Part shown: piece after piece, positions 1 through 7,383 of the stretch
Layout: the number at the start of each line of letters is the position of its first letter
How positions within the stretch are numbered: position 1 is the stretch's first letter
Assembly (NCBI RefSeq): GCF_002160765.1
Contig: NZ_NFLF01000029.1
Location: 1-35,649 of the forward strand
Source: Lachnoclostridium sp. An138
GTDB lineage: Bacteria > Bacillota > Clostridia > Lachnospirales > Lachnospiraceae
DNA length: 35,649 nucleotides
Direction: 5' to 3'
Translations under genes and position numbers: made by a program
Notes under the pieces: model-generated
Databases searched by the model: none
The model's input: the letters and a program-made list of their open reading frames with translations, nothing else
Told to the model about the DNA's origin: nothing

Positions 1-118
1 TAGTTGAAATCCAGCTTTTGCGAATCTGAGAACCAGAGAGGAAGTGAATTACTCCAGCTATCTGAAGTATCTCACAAAAGTTGGAGCCTGACGATCCGGC
101 CGATTATAAAGCGCTTAC
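1..118. repeat. Left arm of 118-bp perfect terminal inverted repeat
   Basis: This segment is the exact reverse complement of 35532-35649, the other end of the window. Identity stops at 119 on this side and at 35531 on the other. Because both copies run off the ends, 118 bp is a minimum repeat length. One frame stays open through the repeat on the left, but I do not recognise a protein. It may be the edge of an insertion sequence or other dispersed repeat at which assembly stopped. Confidence 0.95.
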
Positions 119-216
119 CCTGCACCTCCGGAACCATTATAATTCGTTTCCCTGGATAGTACAAGCCGCACAGATGCTTTCCCCTTTGAAATCGCGGTAT
201 TTCCGTGTCCCGTCCC

Positions 217-260
217 GAGCGGCTTCGATAAAAAATATACCAGAGCGGCTTCGATAAAAA
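217..260 (+). repeat. 18-bp direct repeat, two copies, 26-bp period
   Basis: Copies at 217-234 and 243-260 are identical (GAGCGGCTTCGATAAAAA). They end six bases before the -35 box of the next promoter, a position compatible with an operator or with a small tandem duplication. No known regulator site was recognised. Confidence 0.7.
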
Positions 261-266
261 TAGTAA

Positions 267-295
267 TTGCGTGTAACCCTCAATTCGGCTATAAT
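267..295 (+). promoter_or_regulatory. Sigma-A type promoter of the cmk operon
   Basis: TTGCGT at 267-272 and TATAAT at 290-295 are separated by exactly 17 bases. The -10 box is consensus. The promoter lies 36 bases upstream of the first start codon at 332. Confidence 0.7.
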
Positions 296-331
296 GTAGA
301 AAGTGTAGATTTTGAAAGGTGGAGATGCTGA

Positions 332-583
332 ATGCTGGAATTCAAATACGACACGCAGCTGCTGATCGAAGGGGAAAATCTGGATGAGGATAAAATCAGC
401 GAATATTTTACTGAAAACTTTCAGGGAGACTGCCTGCTGGCAGTGGGAGATGAGGAACTGATCAAGATTCATTTCCACACGAATGAGCCCTGGAAGGTGC
501 TGGAATATTGTGCAGGACTTGGCGAGATCTATGATATTGTGATTGAGGACATGGACAGACAGTCGAGAGGTTTAAAAGGATGA
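332..583 (+). CDS. Stand-alone FakA middle-domain-like protein
   Basis: This 83-residue protein matches one segment of the FakA protein in this same window. Its KYDTQLLIEG corresponds to FGYCTEFIIML in FakA, and its EELIKIHFHTNEP to DDIVKIHVHTNHP, followed by a similar LG...DIxxED/DNM ending. It therefore looks like the central domain of the fatty-acid-kinase A family without the ATP-binding DAK2/DhaL domain or the C-terminal domain. FakA residues Cys233, His275 and His277 correspond by spacing to what I recall as metal ligands in S. aureus FakA. Here the two histidines are kept (H47, H49) but the cysteine is Asp (D7). It has its own promoter and a GGTGGAG ribosome site, and its stop overlaps the cmk start (ATGA). 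Similar short proteins are annotated in clostridia as 'kinase to dihydroxyacetone kinase'. Function unknown; it cannot be a kinase alone. Confidence 0.8.
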   Translation: MLEFKYDTQLLIEGENLDEDKISEYFTENFQGDCLLAVGDEELIKIHFHTNEPWKVLEYCAGLGEIYDIVIEDMDRQSRGLKG

Positions 584-1242
584 GTTATCAGATAGCGATC
601 GATGGTCCGGCGGGAGCCGGAAAAAGCACTGTGGCGAAGGCAGTGGCGGAAAGGCTTGGCTATATCTATGTGGACACAGGCGCCATGTACCGCGCTATGG
701 CTCTGTACCTGCTGCGCCGGCATATTGACGCCGCGGACGCAGAAGGGATCAGTGAGGCCAGCCGCCATGCGGATATTACCATTTCATACGTGGACGGCGC
801 GCAGCAGGTGCTTCTGAATGGCGAGAATGTGACAGGTCTTCTGCGTACGGAGGAGGTCGGAAATATGGCTTCGGCTTCTTCAGTCAATCCGGATGTAAGA
901 AAGAAGCTGGTGGAGCTTCAGCAGGCACTGGCCGCCCGGGAAAATGTGGTGATGGACGGCAGAGACATCGGCACCTGCGTTCTGCCGGACGCGAATGTGA
1001 AGGTATACCTGACGGCAAGCACAGGCTGCCGGGCAAAGCGCCGCTATGACGAGCTGTCGGCAAAGGGAGAGGACTGTAATCTGGAAGAGATTGAGGCGGA
1101 TATCAGAGAACGGGACGAGCGGGATATGACCCGGGAGTTTTCTCCTCTGCGGCAGGCAGGGGACGCGGTTCTGGTCGATTCTTCCGATATGACCGTGGAG
1201 GAAGTGATTGGAAAAATCATTTCTTTGGTTCAGGGAAAATAG
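580..1242 (+). CDS. cmk: Cytidylate kinase
   Basis: Cytosolic (d)CMP kinase: transfers phosphate from ATP to CMP/dCMP in pyrimidine nucleotide salvage and RNA/DNA precursor supply. The 220-residue length is usual for the short bacterial form. The P-loop IDGPAGAGKSTVAKAVAERL begins at residue 7. YVDTGAMYRA is the typical CMP-binding segment, and VMDGRDIGTCVLPDA is the family signature containing the conserved GRDIG. The C-terminal part has the lid region with paired arginines (RERDERDMTRE). The start is fixed by a 4-base ATGA overlap with the preceding mini-gene, implying translational coupling. Very secure. Confidence 0.98.
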   Translation: MSYQIAIDGPAGAGKSTVAKAVAERLGYIYVDTGAMYRAMALYLLRRHIDAADAEGISEASRHADITISYVDGAQQVLLNGENVTGLLRTEEVGNMASASSVNPDVRKKLVELQQALAARENVVMDGRDIGTCVLPDANVKVYLTASTGCRAKRRYDELSAKGEDCNLEEIEADIRERDERDMTREFSPLRQAGDAVLVDSSDMTVEEVIGKIISLVQGK

Positions 1243-1300
1243 TCCGGCTCAAGCGGTATTGACATTTGGAGATTGAATAAGGAGAAGAAATTCATCTATT

Positions 1301-2152
1301 ATGGAAGTGATACTTGCAAAGACAGCAGGGTTCTGTTTTGGAGTCCGCCGGGCAGTGGACACCGTGTATGAACAGATCGCTCAGGCAGCAGGGCCGATTT
1401 ATACCTATGGTCCGATTGTGCACAATGAAATGGTTGTGCGTGAGCTGGAGGAAAAGGGCGTCCGGGTTCTGAATACGGAAGAAGAGCTGGCCGCGCTTGA
1501 GGAAGGAACGGTTATTATCCGCGCCCATGGAGTGGGAAGACATATTTATGAGCTCCTGGAAAAGAAGGGGATTCGTCTTGTGGACGCTACCTGTCCTTTT
1601 GTTCGTAAGATCCACCGCATCGTTCAGCGCGAGGAGGGAAACGGACGGAGAATCCTCATTATCGGGAACGCCAGGCATCCTGAGGTGGAGGGAATCCGCG
1701 GATGGTGCCGGAAGCCTTCTTATGTGATAGAATCCATGGAAGAAGCCGAAAATTTTGCGGCGCCCATGGAAGAAAAGATTTGTATCGTGTCCCAGACGAC
1801 ATTTAACTACAATAAATTTGAAGATTTAGTTGAAATTATTTCGAAAAAGGGGTATGATATACTTGTTTTAAATACGATTTGCAGTGCAACAGAGGAGCGG
1901 CAGACGGAAGCGGGGCAGATCGCATCGGAAGTGGACGCGATGATTGTCATTGGCGGCAGTCACAGCTCCAACACGCAGAAGTTATTTGAAATATGCAAAA
2001 AAGAATGTGAAAATACTTACTATATACAGTCACTTGATGATTTGGATTTAAAGACATCGGAGTCCATTCGTTGCGTAGGTATTACAGCAGGGGCTTCAAC
2101 CCCCAACAAAATTATTGAGGAGGTTCAAAAACATGTCAGAATTAAGTTTTGA
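1301..2152 (+). CDS. ispH: 4-hydroxy-3-methylbut-2-enyl diphosphate reductase (IspH/LytB)
   Basis: Last enzyme of the MEP isoprenoid pathway; a [4Fe-4S] enzyme that reduces HMBPP to IPP and DMAPP. The 283-residue protein begins MEVILAKTAGFCFGVRRAV, the family N-terminus, and has the three cluster cysteines C12, C98 (ATCPF) and C194 (NTICSATEERQ), plus the substrate-binding VHN and IRAHG histidines. The ribosome site AGGAGA lies rather far upstream (about 17 bases), but the N-terminus fits the family exactly. Its last 20 bases overlap the start of the S1 gene in another frame. In several clostridia the two are one fused IspH-S1 polypeptide; here they remain separate frames. Confidence 0.97.
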   Translation: MEVILAKTAGFCFGVRRAVDTVYEQIAQAAGPIYTYGPIVHNEMVVRELEEKGVRVLNTEEELAALEEGTVIIRAHGVGRHIYELLEKKGIRLVDATCPFVRKIHRIVQREEGNGRRILIIGNARHPEVEGIRGWCRKPSYVIESMEEAENFAAPMEEKICIVSQTTFNYNKFEDLVEIISKKGYDILVLNTICSATEERQTEAGQIASEVDAMIVIGGSHSSNTQKLFEICKKECENTYYIQSLDDLDLKTSESIRCVGITAGASTPNKIIEEVQKHVRIKF

Positions 2153-3257
2153 ACAAATGCTTGAAGATTCACTGAAAACAATAAGAAATGGGGAGGTTGT
2201 CGAAGGCACTGTTATTGATGTCAAAGAAGATGAAGCCATTTTGAACATAGGCTATAAATCAGACGGTATCCTGACCAAGGGCGAGTACAGCAATACACCG
2301 GTTGACCTGACGACCTGCATCCACGTGGGTGACACCATGGAAGTAAAGGTGCTGAAGGTGAATGATGGAGAGGGACAGGTTCTCCTGACCTATAAGCGCC
2401 TGGCGGCTGAGAAGGGCAGCAAGCGTCTGAAAGAAGCTTTTGAGAGCGGAGAGGTACTGACCGCTCCCGTGACTCAGGTGCTGGAGGGCGGCTTGAGCGT
2501 TGTAGTAGACGAGTCCCGCGTATTTATTCCGGCCAGCCTGGTATCTGATACCTACGAAAAGAATCTGTCCAAGTATGAGGGACAGGAGATCAGCTTTGTA
2601 ATTACAGAGTTTAATCCCCGCAGAGGCCGTATCATCGGCAACCGCAAGCAGCTGATTCTGGCTCAGAAGGCTGAGCAGCAGAAGGCGCTGTTTGAGCGTA
2701 TTCATGTGGGCGATGTGGTAGAAGGCGTTGTAAAGAACGTGACAGATTTCGGCGCGTTCGTAGATCTGGGCGGAGCAGACGGCCTGCTTCATATTTCCGA
2801 GATGTCCTGGGGAAGAGTAGAGAACCCGAAGAAGGTCTTCAAAGTAGGCGAGAAGCTGACAGTTCTCATCAAAGATATCCATGACACCAAGATCGCTCTG
2901 AGCCTGAAGTTTGAGGATCAGAATCCGTGGCTGAACGCAGCTGAGAAGTATGCGGCTGGTAATATTGTAAAGGGCCGCGTAGCCAGAATGACAGACTTCG
3001 GCGCATTTGTGGAGCTGGAGCCGGGCGTGGACGCTCTGCTTCATGTGTCTCAGATTTCCAGAGAGCATGTAGAGAAGCCGGCTGATGTCTTAAGCATCGG
3101 ACAGGAAATCGAGGCGAAGGTTGTAGATTTCAACGGCGACGAAAAGAAGATTTCTCTGAGTATGAAGGCTCTTCAGAATTCCCAGGAGACCCATGCGGCT
3201 GACGAGGATGTGGCCGATGTGGATGTTGACGCAGTAGCTGCCGAGACAGAAGAGTAA
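2133..3257 (+). CDS. rpsA: Ribosomal protein S1 homologue, four S1 domains
   Basis: RNA-binding protein of the S1 family with four OB-fold S1 repeats in 374 residues, roughly residues 15-90, 100-170, 190-265 and 275-350. The last two carry the clear signatures VTDFGAFVDLGGADGLLHISEMS and MTDFGAFVELEPGVDALLHVSQIS (shown in part by family knowledge). The tail is short and acidic. I chose ATG 2133 because GAGGAGGT lies 8 bases upstream; an upstream in-frame TTG at 2115 would sit inside that ribosome site. The gene overlaps ispH by 20 bases, an arrangement shared with other Clostridia. Low-GC Gram-positive S1 proteins are shorter than the six-domain E. coli protein, so a dispensable or accessory role in translation initiation is possible. 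Confidence 0.93.
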   Translation: MSELSFEQMLEDSLKTIRNGEVVEGTVIDVKEDEAILNIGYKSDGILTKGEYSNTPVDLTTCIHVGDTMEVKVLKVNDGEGQVLLTYKRLAAEKGSKRLKEAFESGEVLTAPVTQVLEGGLSVVVDESRVFIPASLVSDTYEKNLSKYEGQEISFVITEFNPRRGRIIGNRKQLILAQKAEQQKALFERIHVGDVVEGVVKNVTDFGAFVDLGGADGLLHISEMSWGRVENPKKVFKVGEKLTVLIKDIHDTKIALSLKFEDQNPWLNAAEKYAAGNIVKGRVARMTDFGAFVELEPGVDALLHVSQISREHVEKPADVLSIGQEIEAKVVDFNGDEKKISLSMKALQNSQETHAADEDVADVDVDAVAAETEE

Positions 3258-3322
3258 AGATAAAAGAACGTAATTATTCAGTACAGTCAGAAGCAAAACT
3301 GAAAATGAGCTAAGGATGACGG

Positions 3323-3352
3323 GAGGACAGGCACTTGAGCGTGCATGTCCTC
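3323..3352 (+). terminator. Hairpin after rpsA, uncertain terminator
   Basis: GAGGACA (3323-3329) pairs with TGTCCTC (3346-3352), continued inward by GCAC/GTGC across one mismatch, with a 6-base loop. A T-run follows only about 17 bases later (3369-3373), so it is not a textbook intrinsic terminator. It contains an ATG at 3345, which makes that codon a poor start for the next gene. Confidence 0.35.
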
Positions 3353-3419
3353 GCGCCTTGTCCGGGCATTTTTGGCGGAAGGACAGAAAAAAACGGCAGA
3401 CAGTGCGGCGGGAGTGGCT

Positions 3420-4352
3420 ATGTGGAATGCAGCGGTTGCGGGAACGGATTTCTATCATATTATCAACTGGTTTTTCATTTACAGCTTTCTGGGATGGGTA
3501 TGGGAAAGCGCTTATGTCTCTATAAAAGAAAATAGGCTTGTAAACCGTGGATTTGTGACAGGGCCGCTCTGTACGATTTACGGCTGCGGCGCTGTGGCTG
3601 TCTATCTGATTCTCAGGCCTGTATCAGAAAATCTGCTGCTGCTGTTTCTGGGAGGAATTGCAGTTCCTACGATTCTGGAATACCTGACAGCTGTGCTTAT
3701 GGAGTATATATTCCACACGAGCTGGTGGGATTACAGCAAAAATAAATTTAATTTTCAGGGACGTATCTGCCTGGGCGCTTCTCTCGGCTGGGGCGTATTT
3801 ACTGTGATTTTGTTTTATGTGCTGCAGCCCTTTGTGGAATGGATTGTGTCCCTGTATCCGGAGGCTGTGGGCAGAGTGATGGTCTGTATTGCCGGCGCCC
3901 TTTATCTGGTGGATTTTGGGATTTCCTTTGCCAACGCCATGCAGATTGGAAGGAAGCTCCGCGGTATGGACGAAGTTATGGATGAAGTGTACGAATATGT
4001 GCAGTCTACAAGACTGTATGAAAGTGTTGAGGAACTGCGGGGCCGTCTGGCTTCCTACCGCCTGTCTGAATACGGAATGGAGCTGAAAAACCGTCTGGAA
4101 AACCGGGTCAATGCGGTGATTGCGTTTGCTTCTGAGCTGACGCCTGAGGAGCGGAAAAGCAGACAGGAAGCATGGAAAGCACAGATTGAGGAACGGATTC
4201 TTTCTGTTCAGAAACGTTACGAGCAGCTTAAAGGCCATGGAAATATCTTTATCCGCCGTGCCATGAACGCGTATCCGAATATGAAGTCCAGAGCGCAGGC
4301 GCTGAAGGAGCGTACGGCCAGGCGGCTGGATAAAAAGTCAAAGAAACAGTAA
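3420..4352 (+). CDS. Putative ABC transporter permease, CmpB-type membrane protein
   Basis: A 310-residue integral membrane protein. The first two thirds hold about five hydrophobic segments with the motifs WFFIYSFLGWVWES, NRGFVTGPLCTIYGCGA and LEYLTAVLMEYIFHTSWWDYS. These are the signature of the family named 'putative ABC-transporter type IV' (PF06541, ABC_trans_CmpB). The last third is charged and helical and probably cytoplasmic. No ATPase or binding protein lies nearby, so transport is only the family's label and not shown here. I prefer ATG 3420 (GGGAG five bases upstream) over the in-frame ATG 3345, which has no usable ribosome site and lies in a hairpin. Confidence 0.8.
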   Translation: MWNAAVAGTDFYHIINWFFIYSFLGWVWESAYVSIKENRLVNRGFVTGPLCTIYGCGAVAVYLILRPVSENLLLLFLGGIAVPTILEYLTAVLMEYIFHTSWWDYSKNKFNFQGRICLGASLGWGVFTVILFYVLQPFVEWIVSLYPEAVGRVMVCIAGALYLVDFGISFANAMQIGRKLRGMDEVMDEVYEYVQSTRLYESVEELRGRLASYRLSEYGMELKNRLENRVNAVIAFASELTPEERKSRQEAWKAQIEERILSVQKRYEQLKGHGNIFIRRAMNAYPNMKSRAQALKERTARRLDKKSKKQ

Positions 4353-4386
4353 ACGGAATTTTAAAAGACAAAGGATGTGAGAGCAG

Positions 4387-5697
4387 ATGGCTCATGTGAC
4401 CTTCAAAGGAGGGGTATATCCCCATAAGAGAAAGCGCTTTACAAGAGAAAAAACGCTGGAGGAGTATCTACCGAAGGGAGATCTGGTGTACCCTCTGCTC
4501 CAGCATATCGGCGGCATGGCCGTTCCGGTGGTGGAACCCGGGGAACGTGTTCTGGAGGGACAGCTGATTGCGAGGGCCAGCGGGGATATTTCCGCGCCGG
4601 TACATGCGTCTGTCTCGGGAATTGTGCGTTCCATAGAGTCCAGACTTACGGTTTCCGGGAAAAAGATTCCTTCGATTGTGGTGGAAAATGACGGAGCGTA
4701 TGAGAAATATCCGGCAGAAGAGATTGGGCCATGGAAAGAGCTTGAACCGGGAGAGCGGCTTCGGCGTATCCGGGACGCAGGTGTTGTGGGCATGGGCGGC
4801 GCAGGTTTTCCCACCCATGTGAAACTGGCGGTCCGGAATCCGAAGAGAATCCGATATGTGATTGTAAATGGCACAGAGTGCGAGCCATATATGACAGGGG
4901 ACTACCGCCGCATGGTGGAGGAACCGGAGCATCTTGTGGAAGGTCTTGAAATCGTGCTGGGTTTTTTTGAGCGGGCGGTAGGTATCCTGGCCCTGGAGGA
5001 CAACAAGCGGGACGCTATCACGGCCCTTCAGCTGGCAGTGAGGGAGGAGCCGCGCATGGAGGTCCGCGTCTTTGAGACAAAATATCCCCAGGGCGCGGAG
5101 CGTATGCTGATTTATTCTGTGTCAGGGATGGAGATTGATTCTACGCAGCTTCCGGCGGACGCGGGCTGTATTGTGCTGAATGTGGAGACGGTCTGTGCCA
5201 TCCGCCAGGCTCTCGTGGAGGGGCGGCCTCTGATCCAGAGAGCGGTTACGGTGACTGGGAAGGCTCTGAAAAACCCCAGAAATCTTCTGGTTCGCCTGGG
5301 AACCAGCTTCGCGGAGCTGCCTGAAGCGGCAGGCGGTTTCGCCAGAGAGCCCAGGAAATTTGTCTGCGGAGGTCCCATGAGGGGAACTGCTCTGCCGGAT
5401 CTGGACGTTCCGGTCGTCAAGACGTCCACAGGACTTCTGTGCATGAGCAAGGATTATCTTTTTAAACCCAGCGCCTGTATCCGGTGCGGCTCCTGCGCGG
5501 AGGTCTGCCCCATTCATCTGCTGCCGGCCAGACTGGCAGAGCTGGCGTCTCAGGATAAGGAAGAGGAGTTCCGCCATATGCACGGCATGGAATGTCTGGG
5601 CTGTGGAAGCTGCAGTTACGTATGTCCGGCCAGAAGAGCGCTGGCCCCTGCCATTCAGGGAATGCGGAAAAGTCTTCTGGCTCAGGGAAAGCGATAG
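4387..5697 (+). CDS. rnfC: Rnf electron transport complex subunit C
   Basis: RnfC is the peripheral subunit of the ferredoxin:NAD+ oxidoreductase. It binds NADH and FMN and carries two [4Fe-4S] clusters. The 436-residue protein starts with the RnfC N-terminal barrel-sandwich (TFKGGVYPHKRKR). A glycine-rich nucleotide-binding motif GMGGAGFPTHVKL lies near residue 140, followed by NGTECEPYM. It ends with two clusters, CIRCGSCAEVCP and CLGCGSCSYVCP. Length and motifs are complete. It is followed 11 bases later by rnfD, but rnfG, rnfE, rnfA and rnfB are absent, so this locus cannot encode a full Rnf pump. Confidence 0.95.
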   Translation: MAHVTFKGGVYPHKRKRFTREKTLEEYLPKGDLVYPLLQHIGGMAVPVVEPGERVLEGQLIARASGDISAPVHASVSGIVRSIESRLTVSGKKIPSIVVENDGAYEKYPAEEIGPWKELEPGERLRRIRDAGVVGMGGAGFPTHVKLAVRNPKRIRYVIVNGTECEPYMTGDYRRMVEEPEHLVEGLEIVLGFFERAVGILALEDNKRDAITALQLAVREEPRMEVRVFETKYPQGAERMLIYSVSGMEIDSTQLPADAGCIVLNVETVCAIRQALVEGRPLIQRAVTVTGKALKNPRNLLVRLGTSFAELPEAAGGFAREPRKFVCGGPMRGTALPDLDVPVVKTSTGLLCMSKDYLFKPSACIRCGSCAEVCPIHLLPARLAELASQDKEEEFRHMHGMECLGCGSCSYVCPARRALAPAIQGMRKSLLAQGKR

Positions 5698-5708
5698 GGA
5701 GGAGCGTT

Positions 5709-6668
5709 ATGGGAGAAAAAAAGTATGCCTGGACCTTTCCGCATGTGAAAGGAACCATGTCTACGGCCAATCTGATGCGGATGGTGCTGGCAGCTCTGCT
5801 TCCGGCAGCCGTATTCGGAGTGTTTCATTTTGGCCCGGAGGCCCTTGCGCATATGCTGGTCTGCGTTGTGACATGTATGCTGACGGAATTTGTATTTGAG
5901 GCTTTTGCGGATCGTCCGCTTGCGGTCACGGACTGCAGTGCCGCGGTGACCGGTCTTCTGCTTGCGCTGATGCTCCCGGTGGGAGCGCCTCTCTGGCTGG
6001 GGATCATAGGGAGCGTCTTTGCTGTCGCTGTAGTAAAGATGGCCTTTGGCGGAATCGGAAAGAACCGGCTGAACCCGGCTCTGTGCGGCTACTGCCTGCT
6101 TCTCTGGCTTTTTTCTGATATTATGAGGGATTACAGCTTTGGCGATTTCGGAGCAGAGACGCTTCTGGGACAGCTGCTGCAGGGAGAGACGGTGGACCCG
6201 CTTCCCATGATTCTGGGAAACACAAACGGCGGAATCGGCCAGACCTCTTCTTTGGCGATCCTGGCGGGAGCGCTTCTCCTTCTGGCCTTTGGAGTCATCC
6301 GCCTGCGGATTCCCGCAGCTGCGGCAGTATCCTTTGTGCTGACGCTGTTTCTGTTTGGAGGCCGCGGTTTTGATCAGCTCTGGCTTACTACGCAGATCTG
6401 CGGAGGCGGCTTTCTGCTGGGAATCTGGTTTATGGCGGTTGACTGCGTGACTTCGCCTATAAACAGGCAGGGGCAGGTCCTGTACGGGCTTCTCATCGGC
6501 GTCCTGGCGGCGGCTCTGCGGCTGCGGGGAATTGAGGAAGCTATTGTGTACGCGATTCTTGTAGGAAATATGGCGGTGCCGCTGATTGAGAAAATTACAG
6601 TGCCCAGAGCTTTCGGACAGAGAAGACTGGTGAAGGTTCATAATGATAAAAACAGCGGTACGGCTTAA
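5709..6668 (+). CDS. rnfD: Rnf electron transport complex subunit D
   Basis: Membrane subunit of the NqrB/RnfD family, 319 residues with about nine or ten hydrophobic helices. The RnfD-type motifs GGIGKNRLNPALCGY and GGIGQTSSLAILAGALLLL are clear. Family members carry FMN covalently on a threonine within a motif like D-G-x-S-x-A-T-x-L. The matching stretch here is DFGAETLLG (Thr151), where the threonine may be kept but the Ser and Ala of the context are lost. ATG 5709 has GGGAGGAG just upstream; an earlier in-frame ATG lies within rnfC. Fifteen bases separate it from ruvA, so the operon runs rnfCD-ruvAB. Confidence 0.92.
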   Translation: MGEKKYAWTFPHVKGTMSTANLMRMVLAALLPAAVFGVFHFGPEALAHMLVCVVTCMLTEFVFEAFADRPLAVTDCSAAVTGLLLALMLPVGAPLWLGIIGSVFAVAVVKMAFGGIGKNRLNPALCGYCLLLWLFSDIMRDYSFGDFGAETLLGQLLQGETVDPLPMILGNTNGGIGQTSSLAILAGALLLLAFGVIRLRIPAAAAVSFVLTLFLFGGRGFDQLWLTTQICGGGFLLGIWFMAVDCVTSPINRQGQVLYGLLIGVLAAALRLRGIEEAIVYAILVGNMAVPLIEKITVPRAFGQRRLVKVHNDKNSGTA

Positions 6669-6683
6669 GGAGACAGAACAGAA

Positions 6684-7310
6684 ATGATTGCTTATATCAG
6701 AGGCAGACTGGAGTATGTGGACCTGGAAGAAGGAATGGCAGTTCTGGAAACGGGCGGAATCGGTTATCAGATACTGCTGTCCGGACGGGACCTGGAGCTC
6801 CTGCCATCTGCCGGTGAAGAGGTACGGCTCTATACCTATCTGCAGGTAAGAGACGATGCCTTTGTTCTCTATGGTTTTTTTACCAGAGAGGACAGAAAGC
6901 TGTTCGGCCAGCTTCTGGGAGTCAGCGGTATCGGGCCGAAAGGGGCGCTTGGCATTCTTTCGGGGCTTTCCGCGGATGATCTCCGGTTTGCAGTTCTGGC
7001 AGACGATGCCAAGACTATCGCAAAGGCGCCGGGAATCGGATTGAAGACAGCAAAAAAGCTGATTCTGGAGCTTCGCGATAAGCTCAGCCTGGAGGAAGCT
7101 TTTGAGGTCCGGCTGGCAGGAGAAAAGGCCAGAGAGGGGGCAGAGCCTTCTGCGGGGCTTACAGCGGCCAGAAACGAGGCTGTGGAAGCTCTGACGGCTC
7201 TTGGATATTCTTCTTCAGAGGCATTGAAGGCTGTGCGTCAGGTAGAGGCCGCGGACGGCATGGATGTGGAGGAGATTTTGAAGGCCGCCCTGAAATATAT
7301 GAGTTTTTAG
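6684..7310 (+). CDS. ruvA: Holliday junction DNA helicase subunit RuvA
   Basis: RuvA tetramers bind four-way DNA junctions and load the RuvB motor during branch migration. The 208-residue protein has all three domains. An OB-fold N-terminus starts MIAYIRGRLEYVD. Tandem helix-hairpin-helix motifs follow (LLGVSGIGPKGALGIL and IAKAPGIGLKTAKKLILEL). The flexible linker leads to the small C-terminal domain that touches RuvB (ALTALGYSSSEALKAV). It sits directly before ruvB, the standard arrangement, and is probably co-transcribed with the upstream rnfD. Secure. Confidence 0.98.
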   Translation: MIAYIRGRLEYVDLEEGMAVLETGGIGYQILLSGRDLELLPSAGEEVRLYTYLQVRDDAFVLYGFFTREDRKLFGQLLGVSGIGPKGALGILSGLSADDLRFAVLADDAKTIAKAPGIGLKTAKKLILELRDKLSLEEAFEVRLAGEKAREGAEPSAGLTAARNEAVEALTALGYSSSEALKAVRQVEAADGMDVEEILKAALKYMSF

Positions 7311-7383
7311 GGTTTTGAGATTTTTTAGGTTTTAAGGAAGAGTCCGGAGCATGTGAGCTGCTCCGTTTCAGGAGTGACGAAAT

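Larger units (their letters stand above)
119..331. other. Intergenic region between terminal repeat and the cmk operon
   Basis: No convincing gene is present. It holds two copies of an 18-bp direct repeat (217-234 and 243-260, 26-bp period, sequence GAGCGGCTTCGATAAAAA) immediately upstream of a good promoter at 267-295. The gene that would normally lie upstream of cmk is not in the window. Confidence 0.6.

Noticed and set aside
3345-3419. Upstream start for the CmpB-type protein
   Set aside because: ATG 3345 lies within a hairpin with no ribosome site at a useful distance, and the residues it adds do not resemble the family; ATG 3420 has GGGAG at five bases.
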